Source of the DNA: Beroe forskalii
Lineage: Eukaryota; Ctenophora; Nuda; Beroida; Beroidae
NCBI GenBank assembly: GCA_011033025.1
Contig: WFMF01000158.1
Location: 62,001 to 126,000, forward strand
Direction of reading: 5' to 3'
DNA: 64,000 nucleotides
The position numbers were made by a program, and so were the translations under genes. The notes beneath the pieces were generated by a model that ran no database searches, was not told the DNA's origin, and saw only the letters and a list, made by a program, of their open reading frames with translations. This document shows, piece after piece, positions 57,401-64,000 of the stretch (position 1 is the first letter of the stretch; each line of letters opens with the position of its first letter).

Positions 57401-58285
57401 CCACTCTTATCTCTCAATCTCTTATCTCTCCATCTCTTATTCTTTCATGCCCACCCAGGAGAGGTGTGGGGATGGTGGGTGGGATGTTGCCCCCCTCCCC
57501 CCGGATTCTTATCTCTCATGCCCCCAGGAGAGGAGTGGGGATGGTGGGTGGAATGTTACCCCCCGGATTGACGGCTGATAAAGCTGCCCTGCTCCATGAC
57601 AAGATACAGAAGATGATGGCAACACAGGAGACTCAGGAGATGGACAAGGAAGATGTGAGTTCAGGCAACCGTGCACGTGTTGATTCTATACGCTTAGCTC
57701 TTGATTATGATATGAATTTTATTGTTTAATTTAATGAATGACGGGTTTTTGGAATATTTTGCGCCTCAACATCACCTGTCGCAACATCACTTGTCACAAC
57801 GTGCCATGTGCCACAATATCACGCATCACACTTCACTGTATCACGCGCCACGCATCACAATATCACGCGTTACATGATTCCCTGCATCAGGTGGAGAAAC
57901 TGGTATTGAAGTCCCAGGAAATGTACCTGCAGTACACGCGGGATATGACGAGCATTAGACGAGTGCAGAAGAGGAGAGAAAACCTCTGCAGCCAGGTTTA
58001 TATTGTACTTCATCATTGTTTGCCTTTTTAGTTTTACAAGATGTGGTACTTAATGAGCCTGGATGACCGAAGTTACAAACAATTCCGAAATGATGTCTTG
58101 ATCAGCCAACGGATGAAAATTGATATGATAAACTCCCTAAACTGGTACATACATACTTCAATAATGATAAGACATAGGAAATTGTCCCTCAATTTAATCC
58201 TAGAACTTCAGAAGTTAGGATCTCCTAATAACCATTCCCCCAGCTTTCAGACAGACTGACACAGCTGCAGAGCGCCCCTCCCTAG
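39424..58285 (+). CDS. IQCB1: IQCB1 / nephrocystin-5 homologue, at least 13 exons
   Basis: Phase-consistent exons: 39424-39507, 40096-40166, 40372-40553, 40978-41109, 43879-43976, 44165-44275, 44531-44625, 54669-54897, 55060-55149, 56898-57034, 57528-57654, 57891-57995, 58244-58285. The N-terminal helical half shares landmarks with human IQCB1 in order (IPLILLK, CLGL, SIFWLV, LFDEVMLKM). The C-terminal half has IQ motifs (ATKIQAHFRGYRARRQ, ASKIQAMWRMW, AATIQRHYRSYR) and coiled coils. Exon 44531-44625 could be read to a stop (CTTCAGTGA), but donor CA|GTGAGT joins in phase to 54669 and matches the human order. Family role: ciliary transition zone and centrosome protein that binds calmodulin and CEP290. 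The frame stops at 58283-58285 after ~500 residues, shorter than human (598); see the findings for a possible frameshift there. Confidence 0.85.
41887..41892 (-). terminator. Poly(A) signal of the antisense peptide ORF
   Basis: On the minus strand the TAA stop is followed directly by TAAAG, forming aattaataaagagg, with an AATAAA hexamer across the stop codon. Confidence 0.4.
41893..42102 (-). CDS. Candidate secreted peptide precursor (69 aa), antisense in an IQCB1 intron
   Basis: The frame begins MKIAVFIALMMLADA, a textbook signal peptide, with IPIFDG after it. The mature part is short and polar and has three dibasic sites: IVKREES, HCKRSV and IVKREET. The segment IVKREE(S/T) occurs twice, and at DNA level gattgtgaagaggga is repeated, as is caatccccat. 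Internal repeats plus KR sites are typical of neuropeptide-like or hormone precursors cleaved by prohormone convertases. There are two Cys. The stop codon overlaps an AATAAA (aattaataaagagg), which argues for a real transcript end. No homologue is recognised, and there is no glycine before the dibasic sites, so peptides would not be amidated. Sits in the 41110-43878 intron of the IQCB1 gene on the opposite strand. Confidence 0.5.
   Translation of the reverse strand: MKIAVFIALMMLADAIPIFDGTTDCLKIVKREESIPIHCKRSVMETPGDKSQEIVKREETESERVPYLN
43140..43214. repeat. 15-bp tandem repeat, five copies
   Basis: Unit tgagatgaaatgtcg, the last copy with atatcg. Located in an IQCB1 intron. Confidence 0.95.
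44444..44527. repeat. 42-bp tandem duplication next to an IQCB1 splice acceptor
   Basis: Two copies of cgtgatgttacgtga(c/t)gcc ... atgtattttt. The second copy runs straight into cag and exon 44531, so the pyrimidine tract of the acceptor is part of the duplicated unit; only the second copy ends in CAG. Confidence 0.9.
44626..45493. other. IQCB1 intron, left part before the nested kinase
   Basis: AT-rich intron sequence; the final ~200 bp form the presumed promoter and 5' UTR of the sphingosine kinase. No clear TATA box at a typical distance. Confidence 0.4.
45494..47167 (+). CDS. SPHK: Sphingosine kinase, single exon, nested in an IQCB1 intron
   Basis: A 557-aa frame. It phosphorylates sphingosine to sphingosine-1-phosphate using ATP, by family. 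Residues 156-300 form the diacylglycerol-kinase-like catalytic fold: FVNPVGGSG (159-167), the GDG motif SGDGSVHE (219-226) with the catalytic Asp, and the Gly-rich PGGSGNG (249-255). The next segment, LSVCWGILSAIDIESEKMRW with GETRF, is the sphingosine-kinase signature that separates it from ceramide kinase. The C-terminal domain has VEGEF-like IEGEFATVMA, ARAFRLEP-like VRAFRLEP and TVDGELV. The first ~150 residues form the usual N-terminal regulatory region. A central insert (about 355-425) is Lys/Ser-rich. No introns, unlike its host gene, so a retroposed origin is likely. Same strand as IQCB1. Confidence 0.93.
   Translation: MSDSVLVDQFKYTINKVSTDVQVTLNSTGITISEATGLYSHNVEHVQLSDIIGVQIRGGVKELVLSDVKDGVKDPVTDADSNDEVSLVIHCYPLVKRRFRDISRRCLKQIVLSAVHHDAIGDNIKQCVKWKQGISLIVHGPENPDDANPKPKQRTFLVFVNPVGGSGVAEKIWQNSVKPFLDMAGIESDLIRTKYSGHARDYVKDSGDLHKYSSILTVSGDGSVHEVINGLMSRDDAAEAIKIPLAVIPGGSGNGLCGAVLHQSGVPLTLEDAVFVAIRGVPTPMDVVKVEQGEGVMWSFLSVCWGILSAIDIESEKMRWMGETRFTMQAIKQMWRNPIMKGKLSFAHFDRLKSVKDQSQMAIKSVTEKLPIAKEPGVMTGVSNFLKKAEECTSKIQESAESKLVKFAPSPIVDSMQKVMDNVDGVGLNDKIPSSWCSIEGEFATVMAFSSTHIALGFQTTENMELDSGFIQIMHSKGPSKRDFIRYLNQKCKPEDNETSTIHFEKVRAFRLEPDVSEEGSYITVDGELVPYTPLHACIHKGLARVLCLPAPDKAWS
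47813..47854 (-). repeat. CRE-bounded dispersed element, copy 9 (inverted)
   Basis: CGCGTCATCAACTCACCATT ... CTGATGATGACGTCA, then tttgagacgtttatttttagcgcg, a diverged form of the conserved flank. 650 bp downstream of the sphingosine kinase stop. Confidence 0.7.
47938..48761. mobile_element. Tc1/mariner-like MITE with TA target duplication
   Basis: Left end CACTCAGTTTTTTTAATAAG and right end CTTATAAAAAAAACTGAGTG are inverted repeats of at least 25 bp flanked by TA on both sides. The inside has several copies of aagaaacttagcctagaatt near both ends and no transposase frame. A GC-rich palindrome (gggggctgcgccccc) lies at about 48150. Confidence 0.75.
48762..50154. other. IQCB1 intron segment without recognised features
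   Basis: AT-rich sequence, only short chance frames. A CRE core (catgacgtcattgtgacg) is at about 50046. Confidence 0.4.
50155..50350. mobile_element. Short MITE-like inverted-repeat element (~196 bp)
   Basis: AGGTGTATTTAT at the left is mirrored by ATAAATACACCT at the right, and inside lies a second nested pair TTGTAATTTGGGGAT / ATCCCCAAATTACAA. A CRE core TGACGTCA sits in the middle. No target duplication seen. Confidence 0.5.
50830..51017. repeat. ~16-bp tandem repeat, about ten copies
   Basis: Unit ttagaataaactgctg with variants gaatgaactgctgttag. Lies in the large IQCB1 intron just left of the 2.5-kb inverted repeat. Confidence 0.9.
51249..53722. mobile_element. Large inverted repeat (~1-kb arms, ~460-bp spacer), foldback-like element
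   Basis: The left arm (about 51249-52241) and right arm (about 52703-53722) are reverse complements over roughly a kilobase. Examples: gagtatgcattttagacgg versus ccgtccaaaatgcatactc at the outer ends, and aaccatcctgtcca versus tggacaggatgg at the inner ends. The arms are close but carry scattered substitutions and small indels. Frames of ~100 codons exist in mirror image in both arms, an expected by-product of duplication; no transposase is recognised. A transcript crossing this intron could fold into a long hairpin RNA. Confidence 0.85.
53723..54668. other. Right end of the large IQCB1 intron
   Basis: AT-rich, non-coding. An exon-like stretch at 54273-54429 was considered and rejected. Confidence 0.4.
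57345..57540 (+). repeat. Triplicated 3' splice acceptor of an IQCB1 exon
   Basis: Three acceptors of the form (A/C)CCCAG|GAGAGG occur, with exon starts at 57345, 57459 and 57528. They are spaced 114 and 69 nt apart, both multiples of three, and the frame is open throughout. The second and third are followed by the same gtggggatggtgggtgg. All three could be used without breaking the frame. Confidence 0.75.
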
Positions 58286-58429
58286 CTGACAGTACAGCTG
58301 AGGACGCCAAACTCCTGACCTGTGGGGACCCCGTCATCCTGGCCCAGGCTCACCGCAACCACTGAAGGCCGTCAGTGCCCTCTCCTCCGATGTGCACCAG
58401 GTAAATGCATCAGTTTTATACGGATCTTC

Positions 58430-58582
58430 GCTCATTTTGACCGCGGTTTCACTCATTTTGGTCTGAATTGTCCACATTTTGATCTCAATTTTTTTGCATT
58501 TGATCTCAATTTTCACGCATTTTGGTCGGAATTTTCACATAGCATTTTGATCTCAATTTTCACATAATTTAATCTCGATTTT
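58430..58582. repeat. Imperfect tandem repeat of a T-rich unit
   Basis: Repeats built around cattttgatctcaattttcac in about seven variants. Confidence 0.75.
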
Positions 58583-58720
58583 CTGAATTTCTGATCACGA
58601 TTAACACAATATTGCAGGGTGTAAGGTACGGGAATCAGATTGAAGTATAATCTGATCAGCAGTACCTTGACATGGATTTGAAGTACTCTCCACTCTCCCA
58701 TAAGATACAGAATTGGAACC

Positions 58721-58831
58721 ACTGTGACATCAATATGACAACACTGTGACATCAATGTGACAACACTGTGACATCAATGTGACAACACTTTGACAGCAAT
58801 GTGACAACACTTTGACAGAAATTTGACAACT
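58721..58831. repeat. 22-bp tandem repeat, about five copies
   Basis: Unit actgtgacatcaatgtgaca, followed by ac; later copies change to ctttgacag. Confidence 0.9.
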
Positions 58832-58916
58832 CTTTTTTTCCAAAGTCATCCGCCCTTAAAAAGGGGTTCAACCCTTAAATTGAAACAAAAAAAGTTTATT
58901 TTGTTTTTTTGAATTC

Positions 58917-59160
58917 ATATGCATCTCAGTTCACTAAATTTTGGTGAACTAGTTCACATCCGTGTTTAATGAATTCATGTGAATTCATGAAGTTCATATG
59001 AACTTGGTGGAGTTCATATGAAGTTCATATGAATTCATGTGAAGTTCATATGAAGTTCATTCATATAAAAATTTATTGAACTGGTAAACGCATTCATATG
59101 AACTCATATGAATTCATATGAATTCATATGAAGTGCGCGGCGACTTCATATGAACTGCAG
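58917..59160. repeat. Palindromic cluster of ttcatatgaa motifs
   Basis: More than ten overlapping copies of gttcatatgaa and gaattcatatgaattc type palindromes. The whole block can fold on itself in many registers. Confidence 0.85.
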
Positions 59161-59589
59161 TTCACCCAGTATATAGCCATTTTAAATACTAATATGCGTA
59201 AATCTGCTGAAAGGTTCATAATTAAAGTTTATTTCCGATTATCTGAGATATGAATATGATTATCTGTAGATACACAGCTACAGCCACACCCTCCCAAACT
59301 TCTTATCCCTCATTCAGGAAGGACTAGCAGCTGGTACGATTCAGTTATATTGCCCCATTCAAAGGGAAGACGGGCCATTGTGGAACTTGGACAACTTCTT
59401 GAAATAGCTCCACTCGAAACCATGCCATCTGCCATGATCTACATTCTACATCTTCATAATATACAGGAGATATCATCTACGTCTTGTAGAGGATTTCAAC
59501 GAACTGAGACTTCGGTCCCTTATTTGTTCATAATTGTGCTACACGCCAGACAGTGTTTACTTATAATCATCGATTATGGCGCATGTTGA

Positions 59590-60800
59590 AATCCCGTAAA
59601 AATTTCAAAACGCTGCTTGTGGTATCGGGTGAGGCCGTGAGATGAATTACTTACAAAGTTACAAGGCACGAGGTAAAAAGTGTCACAATTCATGATTTAC
59701 ATATACATTAGCTCACTCGAAAGCTACACTTTGAATTATACAATACAGAAAATTCATAAAAGTAAAACCGTATAGAAAAGGGTCGTAATCGGTTGAATAA
59801 TTTGCTGCTTTTTGTACTGCTTTTTGTACTGCTTTTTATCGTAATCTATCATATGAAACAATGTTTTACTCCCCAGCAACACCAGTCACCACATACCTCC
59901 CAGTTTGACTACTCTTTTAACCAGTTTATTTCGGCTGATTATCATACATACATGATGATTGATCCTTAGATAATCAAAAAGTATTATTTGTTTTGATATC
60001 GAAATTTAAATATACATAGATCATATAATGTATAACAGAAAACATGATAAGAATACTTTGATAGTACCTATTGTGAATTGTGATATTGCTTCTCATTTTA
60101 TCATTATTTGAATTGTTTTGATCAAATCAAAATAAAGCTTATTATTCTCCTTATTATTGTCATGAAGCGTATTCAAACTACCACTCCTCATTCAAATTCT
60201 GTTGCCACCATCCCTGGCAAGTGGGAACTAATGGCTGGATTACATTGTAGTAATGTTCTCACGTTGTACTGTACAATGATGCACAATATTATTCCTTTTC
60301 CTTATCTGTGACTTCTCCGTGGTGTTTTCAACGTTTATTATCCCCGCAATCATGCATGTGCTGAAACTACCTTCGTCACTTAACTCGTAAAATTTGTAAC
60401 GCGCATGTCACAAAATCAATAAAGTGGCGCCGAACGCGCGCGCCAAACGACGCAGCTCTTAAGAGGTCTTCACATTTTGTCAGCATTGTATGAATGCGCG
60501 TCGATTTTTTAAATCGGCGATAACGATAACAAATTAGCGTCTAATCATAAATTTGAGAATTGCATCAGATTTCACTTAAAATTCTGCTTCCGTAGGTATC
60601 AAAGTTTTTACGATTGGCCGAAAGCATCACGAGTTATGGGCAAAAGTGTGAAAACCTTTCGGAAGGTATTGTGACTCATAGAAAGGGAATCACGCTTGCG
60701 TCTAGTCGATCTCGTAATCTACTCGACAAGAGCTTTCTTTTGGTACCAAAATTGTCGATTTTAGAAAAAAAAATTACATTTTGCTTTTTATGTCCCTAAG
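59590..60800. other. Region without recognised genes
   Basis: AT-rich sequence; a small duplication ttttgtactgc near 59812 and a GC-rich patch (gaacgcgcgcgccaaacgac) at 60430. Nothing else supported. Confidence 0.4.
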
Positions 60801-60839
60801 CGTCTCCACTACAGCTGCAGCGCACCACGCTGCGCTTCC

Positions 60840-61310
60840 GGATATGGATATTATATTAATTCCCTCCTGCGGCGGCGTGGCGCGCGGCATTTTGCAAGGT
60901 ACTTTTGGTGCAACAATGCAACTTGCTAAACACGTATATTCCTGTTTGTTGCCCTAACCAGGACCCTGGTTACGCGCACGGAGTGCGCGGCGCGGCAAGC
61001 GCTAAACCGTCGTTTCGCGACGCCCCTGGTTATGGGAAGTGGCCGAGGTGGCTCACTTGGGGAAAAAATTTTTGAATTTTTACTTTTTAGATCCAAAATC
61101 TTTTGAAAGTGAGCCACGTCGCGTCGGCCAAACTGCAAACCATGGCCGACGAGGCTCATTTCGGGTACCTTGACCACGTTTTCGCGCATTCAGTGATCGG
61201 TGTGCGCGGCTCGCGCGGCTCAAATTCGAGTAATTTTTTGCTAAACACGTATATCCCTGTTTGCGTTGCGCGGCGCGCGTACGCACACCTATGCGGGCTT
61301 AGGAAGTAAT
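60840..61310 (-). repeat. GC-rich dispersed repeat, copy B, with related fragments
   Basis: 61239-61308 is the reverse complement of the repeat at 26835-26926 (gctaaacacgtatatccctg ... ctatgcgggcttaggaag), lacking its inner hairpin arm. 60923-60950 (cttgctaaacacgtatattc) is a partial third copy. Around them are palindromic gcgcggcgcg motifs and an inverted pair (accaggaccctggt at 60957, a self-complementary string). Confidence 0.7.
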
Positions 61311-61636
61311 TTTTGCAATTACAAATTAGAATATTTTGCAATAAAAATTACACGAATGTCTTGGAAAAATTTTGTTATCATCAAATAATACAATTTTTGT
61401 GCTATTCTTGTTTTGGTTTTTGTTTCCGAAAAAATCTGATGAAAAATCATCAGCACAAAATATTTTTGATGATGTGTTGTTGAAATTATGAAAATAAAAT
61501 ATATTTACCATCTGTGCCATGTTGTAGATTCTTCTTTGTAGATTGTTATTGACTTTGTCTCCAGAGAACTACCTTGTTTCTTCAAAGCAGCAACCTGTTT
61601 ATTGAGGATTGAGTACTGATTAAGTTTGTTGGTTGT

Positions 61637-61697
61637 TGGCAAATATTGCATTGCCAAATATAGCATTGCCAAATATAGCATTGCCAAATATTGCATT
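61637..61697. repeat. 15-17 bp tandem repeat, four copies
   Basis: Unit gcattgccaaatata, giving repetitive short frames on both strands that are not genes. Confidence 0.9.
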
Positions 61698-61699
61698 AC

Positions 61700-62960
61700 T
61701 CATATTACTATTTATTCATTTCTGATACACTTCTAAAATAATAAGATTGACGACAAAACTTAATTCCATTAGTTCTAATCTCTATCCTTAGGGCTTGATG
61801 GGATGCCTTCATCATAGCCTTGGTAGTTTGAAACAGGGCAAAATACTTTTTTGATTGGTGAGGCAACAAATTGATATGACCATGTTTTAAAAAGCTAACT
61901 AATGAAACAATGTTATTTAATGAAACAATGTTATTTATATTTTACAGCAGACTTGACCATGCGTTGGCATGAATTTATTAAAACCAATAGAATGATTTAT
62001 TTTTAAAACTATTACTTAGACTACTACAGTACTACTAGCTACTAGCTAATTCATATGATGTAGCAAATCAAAAACAAAATAAAATAAAAAATAACGTGCT
62101 GAAAATAATTAAGGTTAAAAACTAGCAAAGGAATACTTTGGTAGCATAGTTACTATAACTATGGAAATTTTCTAAGAACACATTTAAAATTTTCCAATAT
62201 ATACAAATACAATAAAATAAACTGTAAATAAATAAATAACCCATAATGCAAACTGGGGTGAATCAACAGGATAGAACTCCTGCCATAGAAATTTTCAGTT
62301 ACAGTCAGAAATTAACTATGTCACACACAGAGTACAGACTAAGAACATGCAAGGTCCAAATAATAAAATGCTTGCAAAAGGTACCTAACCTATTAACTTA
62401 ATGCCCCCTACCACAATGGAGTGTGTTTGTTTCATGAGCTGCAGTGTCATAAGTAGGTCCTTGTGCATTAATGGGAATCCTTTATCTTCATTGGGAGACT
62501 TCATCTGGTCAGACAAGATGAAAGTATCAAGCCAATTTTCACTAGAAATAGAGCCCAATCACACATTTGAAGGCAAATTACAAAAATTCAAATGTTTAAA
62601 TTTATTAGATGGACACCTTAATACTCTTCCTATACCACAATTTAGTGCATAGTTTCATAATAAGTGTCATGTTCATTTGGTATCAAAGTTATCACTTGTC
62701 TTATTTAAAACAATTCAAGTATACAAATATCATCTGGTCAGACAAGGAGGAAGTTTTCGTGACATCTAGATTTGAGCACAATACATAAATTAACAAAAGG
62801 TTGAACACAGTACAGGGAATCTGACAACTTTTTATTGCCATTAGTGGCAATGTTGACAGTTATGGATTAACTAAACTTTCTATAACTGACAATGAATCAC
62901 CAGTGTTGACAATGAACAAAGCCCACACGGCAATGTTGTACCACAGGAACATGACGAAAA
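61700..62960. other. Region without recognised genes
   Basis: AT-rich. Two similar stretches, catctggtcagacaag(atg/gagg)aaag at 62503 and 62732, indicate a duplicated fragment of an unknown repeat, and tgaaacaatgttattt is duplicated at 61902-61937. Confidence 0.4.
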
Positions 62961-62963
62961 TTA

Positions 62964-63225
62964 GTATCCATTAGTATCCATGGTAACTGGGTGGGTACTA
63001 AATTTCAGATTTAGTATCCACGGATACTAATGGATACTGGTGGCTAATTTTTCTAAAATAGTATCCACGGTGGATACTAAATAAGTATCCACTAGTTACC
63101 ATTAGTTACCATCAGTTACCATTTAGTATCCACCCAGTTACCACGGATACTAAAAATTCCCGTTAGTTACCATTTAGTATCCATTAGTATCCACTGATGA
63201 ATTAGTATCCATCAGTTACCACCAA
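62964..63225. repeat. Mixed-orientation array of agtatcca and agttacca motifs
   Basis: About twenty copies of TTAGTATCCA or AGTTACCA and their complements (TGGATACTAA, TGGTAACT) are interspersed in both directions, ending just before the truncated LINE. Confidence 0.85.
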
Positions 63226-63257
63226 ACAACAAAACTGAATTTTAACTGCTCTATAAT

Positions 63258-64000
63258 AAAATAATAAAAAACCAAAAAGCCAGGTATTACAAAAACAAAA
63301 TTTCACAATGCTCTGGTGACATCAAGAAAACATGGGAGATCATTAATCAACTTAGAGGGAAAAGCAAGAAGTCCATCAAGCCCTGTTTCTTAGTGGATGG
63401 GGTCCTTGTCGTTCAGCGTAGACTAATAGCTAACAAATTTAATCAATACTTTGCCTCCCTAGCAACGAAACTTAATGATGAAACCATGGAGACACTTAGA
63501 AATGCATCCATTAACTTTAGTCAATTCTTGCCCCCTCCTATACCTAACTCAATATTTCTTAGTGAATGCACTGAACATGAAGTTGGCCAAATAATAAGTG
63601 ACCTAGAAAATGGTAAGGCTAGTGACTTCCCCATCCGAGTAATTAAGAAACTTTCCAATATTCTAGCTCCAGTCTTGTCTGCACAATTCAACAATTTAAT
63701 GGCAGAAGGTACATTCCCATCCATCCTTAAAACTGGCAAAATCACACCTGTCTTTAAAAAGATGATGAGCAACTCTTAGAGAATTATAGGCCAATATCTA
63801 CATTGCCAATATTTGGTAAAATTTTTGAGAAAATAATATACTCAAGGCTATATGACTTCTTCACCTCTAATGGTATATTGACTAACAACCAATTTGGGTT
63901 CAGACAGGGCCACTCAACATCTCATGCCTTAAATTTCTCCGTAGACCATATACAAAAGGCAATGAAAGAGGGAAATCATGTCCTTGGTATTTTTATCGAC
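63258..64000 (+). mobile_element. 5'-truncated LINE copy, runs off the window end
   Basis: Starting at aaaataataaaaaaccaaaa this matches 30293-31036 of the full-length LINE almost perfectly. I see only three differences: a C-to-T making ACG into ATG at 63485-63487, a one-base deletion in an A run near 63759 that shifts the frame, and an A-to-C near 63927. The truncation point is upstream of the reverse-transcriptase core. The frameshift makes this copy non-coding beyond about residue 128 of the residual frame. The 3' end lies beyond the window. Confidence 0.93.

Larger units (their letters stand above)
58286..59317. other. Region after the IQCB1 stop; possible last exons
   Basis: 58286-58399 stays exon-like and ends at a donor CACCAG|GTAAAT. 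An acceptor cattcag precedes 59318, with open frames downstream to about 59405 or 59586. These may be genuine 3' exons of IQCB1 read in another frame. Between them lie the repeats listed separately. Confidence 0.35.

Noticed and set aside
57289-57729. A separate 146-codon gene
   Set aside because: This is the IQCB1 exon at 57528 read through its upstream, in-frame duplicated acceptor region.
61505-61696. Minus-strand frame with repeated YLAM units
   Set aside because: Translation of a 15-17 bp tandem repeat.

Overview
This is nuclear DNA from an animal. It is AT-rich, and its genes are split by GT-AG introns with AATAAA signals. It carries a TRPC-family cation channel, a sphingosine kinase and an IQCB1/nephrocystin-5 homologue, plus a LINE and many short non-autonomous transposons. 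I suspect an early-branching metazoan with a compact genome, such as a sponge, but nothing here proves the phylum.

Layout. 1-10490: a tandem array of near-identical, coding-intronless SLC18B1-like MFS transporters on the + strand (1319, 4879, 7576). The window opens in the 3' flank of a fourth copy. The spacers are duplicated with the genes. Copy 2 has a ~910 bp insertion just upstream, and a hAT-like element with a perfect 8-bp target duplication has split a degenerate spacer after copy 3. 10490-18136: no gene I can support; it holds several copies of a dispersed ~42 bp element bounded by CRE-like TGACGTCA, and one strong ~88 nt hairpin. 18137-22182: a phase-consistent three-exon gene for an 89-aa tail-anchored-like membrane protein, whose exon 2 donor is tandemly triplicated. 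Converging on it from the minus strand (22261-24204) is an uncharacterised zinc-finger protein. 24300-25580: a MITE-like element and a 5'-truncated LINE relic.

28520-36764: a TRPC channel whose first intron region contains a full-length LINE ORF (PHD-like finger, endonuclease, reverse transcriptase) in sense orientation. A nearly identical 5'-truncated copy runs off the window end (63258-64000), so this family moved recently. 39424-58285: an IQCB1 homologue reconstructed from 13 exons. Its 10-kb intron holds a complete single-exon sphingosine kinase, two MITEs and a 2.5-kb inverted repeat. Another intron holds, antisense, a 69-aa ORF with a signal peptide, dibasic sites and an overlapping AATAAA: a candidate secreted peptide precursor. 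58300-63250: no confident gene, but tandem, palindromic and GC-rich repeats.

The genes do not form one pathway. TRPC and IQCB1 are same-strand neighbours, and both families have sensory or ciliary roles in other animals, but any functional link here is inference. The observations most worth checking are the antisense peptide precursor, the nested sphingosine kinase, the CRE-bounded dispersed element, the hairpin, and the tandem splice sites in two genes.
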